DNA of 7,648 nucleotides from Pseudanabaena sp. UBA1465 (lineage in GTDB: Bacteria; Cyanobacteriota; Cyanobacteriia; Pseudanabaenales; Pseudanabaenaceae): assembly GCA_002325645.1 (NCBI GenBank), contig DCSN01000054.1:1-7648 (forward strand), read 5' to 3'. The translations under genes and the position numbers were made by a program. Below, in pieces: positions 6,511 through 7,648 of the stretch (position 1 is its first letter; the number at the start of each line of letters is the position of its first letter). Under the pieces are notes generated by a model. That model was not told the origin of the DNA and did no database searches. It saw nothing but the letters and a program-made list of their open reading frames with translations.

Positions 6511-6544
6511 CACTAAAAATGTCTTTTTTGGATATTTTTAGATG
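6511..6544. other. Stem-loop in the leader of the intact cpcC
   Basis: CTAAAAAT at 6513-6520 pairs with ATTTTTAG at 6534-6541, with two more pairs past a one-base bulge, closing a T-rich 13-base loop. It lies about 93 bases before the ATG, in the non-coding stretch 6419-6802. The arm CCACTAAAAAT (6510-6520) also occurs at 5410-5420 in the leader of the second cpcC. The stem is AT-rich and weak, so a functional role is uncertain. Confidence 0.3.
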
Positions 6545-6612
6545 TGTAAAAGAATAAAGAGTCTATATACACAAAAGTCCTAAAGTATTAATTGAGTAAG
6601 GGAATAACCAAT

Positions 6613-6672
6613 ATGTCTCAATTTACTTTAGTGGAACTAAACCGCAAACCTTTAAGATTTTTGGCTCAGTGA
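6613..6672 (+). CDS. Possible 19-residue small ORF in the cpcC upstream region
   Basis: ATG at 6613 opens a 19-codon frame, MSQFTLVELNRKPLRFLAQ, ending in TGA. AAGGGA (6598-6603) lies 9 bases upstream, a good ribosome-site position. It is antisense to the region from which cpcC transcripts should start and has no recognised family. It could be a small protein, a leader peptide, a remnant, or chance. It is the only coding-like signal in 6419-6802. Confidence 0.2.
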   Translation: MSQFTLVELNRKPLRFLAQ

Positions 6673-6745
6673 CTTTGGGATTGAATTGATTAAAACAACT
6701 AATTTGTGCAGATTTTGTGCAATCAATCAAAAGCCCGTACAAGTC

Positions 6746-6763
6746 TTTACATTTGTTTATATT
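6746..6763 (+). promoter_or_regulatory. HLR1-like direct repeat, possible RpaB site
   Basis: TTTACATT-TG-TTTATATT fits the cyanobacterial HLR1 pattern (two octamers of KTTACAWW spaced by two bases) with one mismatch, in the second half-site. HLR1 is bound by the response regulator RpaB, which controls light-responsive photosynthesis genes. The site is 328 bases before cpcC on the opposite strand and just past pcyA. The sequence is AT-rich, so chance is a real possibility. Confidence 0.3.
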
Positions 6764-6769
6764 CTGGTC

Positions 6770-6804
6770 AAAAGAGAAAGGGCGCAAAGCGCCCTTTCTC
6801 TTTT
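6770..6804. terminator. Perfect hairpin terminator at the pcyA stop codon
   Basis: A perfect 16-bp stem (6770-6785 with 6789-6804) has loop AAA (TTT on the minus strand). The pcyA stop codon at 6803-6805 overlaps the arm. In leftward RNA the stem ends CUCUUUUGA, giving a short U-run. It would separate pcyA from the cpcC cluster. The core GGCGC-AAA-GCGCC is identical to that at 4002. Confidence 0.7.
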
Positions 6805-7543
6805 ATTCAACGTAATCAAAAAGCATGGTCGTCATGTAGCGTTCTGTCCATTCTTCTCCAAAGGACTTTTCGAGAACCCGTCGCGTTTTATCATTTTGCT
6901 GTTGCTTTTGGCAATAGTAGCGATGACCAGATTTAATTTTATTAATTTCTGTGGAAGTCGTAAAAGGAATTGTGGCAACGGCGAGTTGACAATGCAAAGT
7001 CAAGATCGATCGCACGCGGTTTAAAAAGTCGGCTTCTTCGCGATCGCCTACGGGACGAATAAATAAACAAAATTCCGAGAAAATATCGCCCCACTGGGGC
7101 AATTCGCGAGGCTGATCAAAGTTTACGGTAGGTAAATTTGATAAGCCTTGGTGATAGCTAGGTGGTAAGGCAAAATCAGGATAAAGAGGAGATAGATCGG
7201 CGATCGCGGCGCTAATGCCTGCACGCCCCCCCACCAAGTCGGATCCAAAGATAGGAATGTCGTATTCAACATTAGGAAACATCACACAATGGAGGATATC
7301 TAGACCATTGCCCACCTGCGCGAGTTCCAAATGGAGTTTCCGAAACTGTGGTGTGCTGTAACAGTGATTTTCGATTACTAATTTTTCACCTTCTAACGCG
7401 CCTTCCACATAGCCGAGATCTTCTGGAATTTGATAGGGAGATAAATCTAGGTTTTCTCGCCATACGGTTTCGATGCAATTAGCTAAATCACAAATTAAAG
7501 GATATTGTTTTTCTCGTAGGGAGGCTTGTATAGCTTGAGTCAT
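6803..7543 (-). CDS. pcyA: Phycocyanobilin:ferredoxin oxidoreductase
   Basis: A 246-residue ferredoxin-dependent bilin reductase that converts biliverdin IXalpha to phycocyanobilin in two two-electron steps, supplying the chromophore of phycocyanin, allophycocyanin and some phytochromes. Family hallmarks are PYQIPEDLGYVEG (37-48), the HLEL and LDILHCVMFP stretches, IFGSDLVGGRAGISAAIADLSP (98-119), IFSEFCLFIRP, and QQQNDKTRRVLEKSFGEEW near the C-terminus. By alignment from memory with the Synechocystis enzyme, the active-site residues Glu76, His88 and Asp105 correspond to Glu73, His85 and Asp102 here, and His74 to His71. All are present, so the enzyme should be active. The length matches the family (about 245-250). 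There is no strong Shine-Dalgarno sequence, only an A-rich AAAAGAAAA 4-12 bases upstream. It lies upstream of the linker genes on the same strand but is separated by a hairpin and 384 bases. Confidence 0.96.
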   Translation of the reverse strand: MTQAIQASLREKQYPLICDLANCIETVWRENLDLSPYQIPEDLGYVEGALEGEKLVIENHCYSTPQFRKLHLELAQVGNGLDILHCVMFPNVEYDIPIFGSDLVGGRAGISAAIADLSPLYPDFALPPSYHQGLSNLPTVNFDQPRELPQWGDIFSEFCLFIRPVGDREEADFLNRVRSILTLHCQLAVATIPFTTSTEINKIKSGHRYYCQKQQQNDKTRRVLEKSFGEEWTERYMTTMLFDYVE

Positions 7544-7648
7544 GAGTTTTCTTTTAAGTTGATTTAGTAAGTTGATTAAAAAAATATTTATTTGAACGTT
7601 TATTCTCTCACTTTCTTACAAAAATCTCTACTGATACTCCCTAATACA

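Larger units (their letters stand above)
2806..7207. repeat. HIP1 octamers (GCGATCGC), nine copies
   Basis: Copies of the cyanobacterial highly iterated palindrome lie at 2806-2813, 3573-3580, 3774-3781, 3930-3937, 4756-4763, 5879-5886, 5936-5943, 7040-7047 and 7200-7207. None was seen in the pilT-like gene or map, though map has three near-matches (GCGATCGA twice, GCGATCGT once). HIP1 is a genome-wide cyanobacterial signature, so this supports the host assignment rather than a local function. Confidence 0.9.

Noticed and set aside
6686..7024. Rightward open frame of 112 codons running into pcyA
   Set aside because: It starts at a TTG, passes through the pcyA terminator hairpin and is antisense to a clear pcyA gene.
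7555..7577. Direct repeat TAAGTTGATT twice upstream of pcyA
   Set aside because: Two short AT-rich copies 13 bases apart are weak evidence for an operator, and no promoter could be placed with confidence in 7544-7648.

Overview
The window comes from a phycobilisome-containing cyanobacterium. It carries phycobilisome rod linkers (two cpcC-type genes and cpcD), the bilin reductase gene pcyA, a PilT-type pilus motor, and nine copies of the cyanobacterial HIP1 octamer GCGATCGC. Gene content and base composition would fit a Pseudanabaena-like filamentous cyanobacterium, but that placement is a guess, not something the sequence proves.

Layout, left to right. A possible tail of a rightward gene ends at 65 against a strong bidirectional terminator hairpin. 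A leftward pilT-like gene (133-1659) has an unusual proline/glutamine-rich N-terminal extension. It is divergent from a rightward type I methionine aminopeptidase gene, map (1818-2663), whose stop codon lies inside a 16-bp tandem repeat of five units. A rightward gene (2844-4001) encodes a LysM protein with a possible lysozyme-like domain and no visible signal peptide. It converges on the leftward phycobilisome cluster across two back-to-back perfect hairpins.

The phycobilisome part reads leftward: pcyA (7543-6803), a hairpin terminator, a 384-base non-coding stretch, intact cpcC (6418-5600), a 304-base spacer with two stem-loops, a second cpcC (5295-4426), a stem-loop, and cpcD (4322-4101). 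PcyA makes phycocyanobilin, the chromophore of the rods. The linkers stack phycocyanin hexamers, and CpcD caps the rod end. The phycocyanin subunit genes cpcBA, usually just upstream of the linkers, are absent here.

The most notable observation is that the second cpcC has a complete 289-codon frame broken by a single in-frame TAG at codon 116 (4948-4950), where the paralogue has GAG. The 28 codons after the stop differ from the paralogue only by synonymous changes. The break is therefore very recent, suppressed, or a sequence error. A second theme is a set of intergenic palindromes that share short cores (GGCGC-AAA-GCGCC or TTGC-NNN-GCAA) but have different, still-paired outer arms. They sit just after stop codons and look like mobile or templated terminators.
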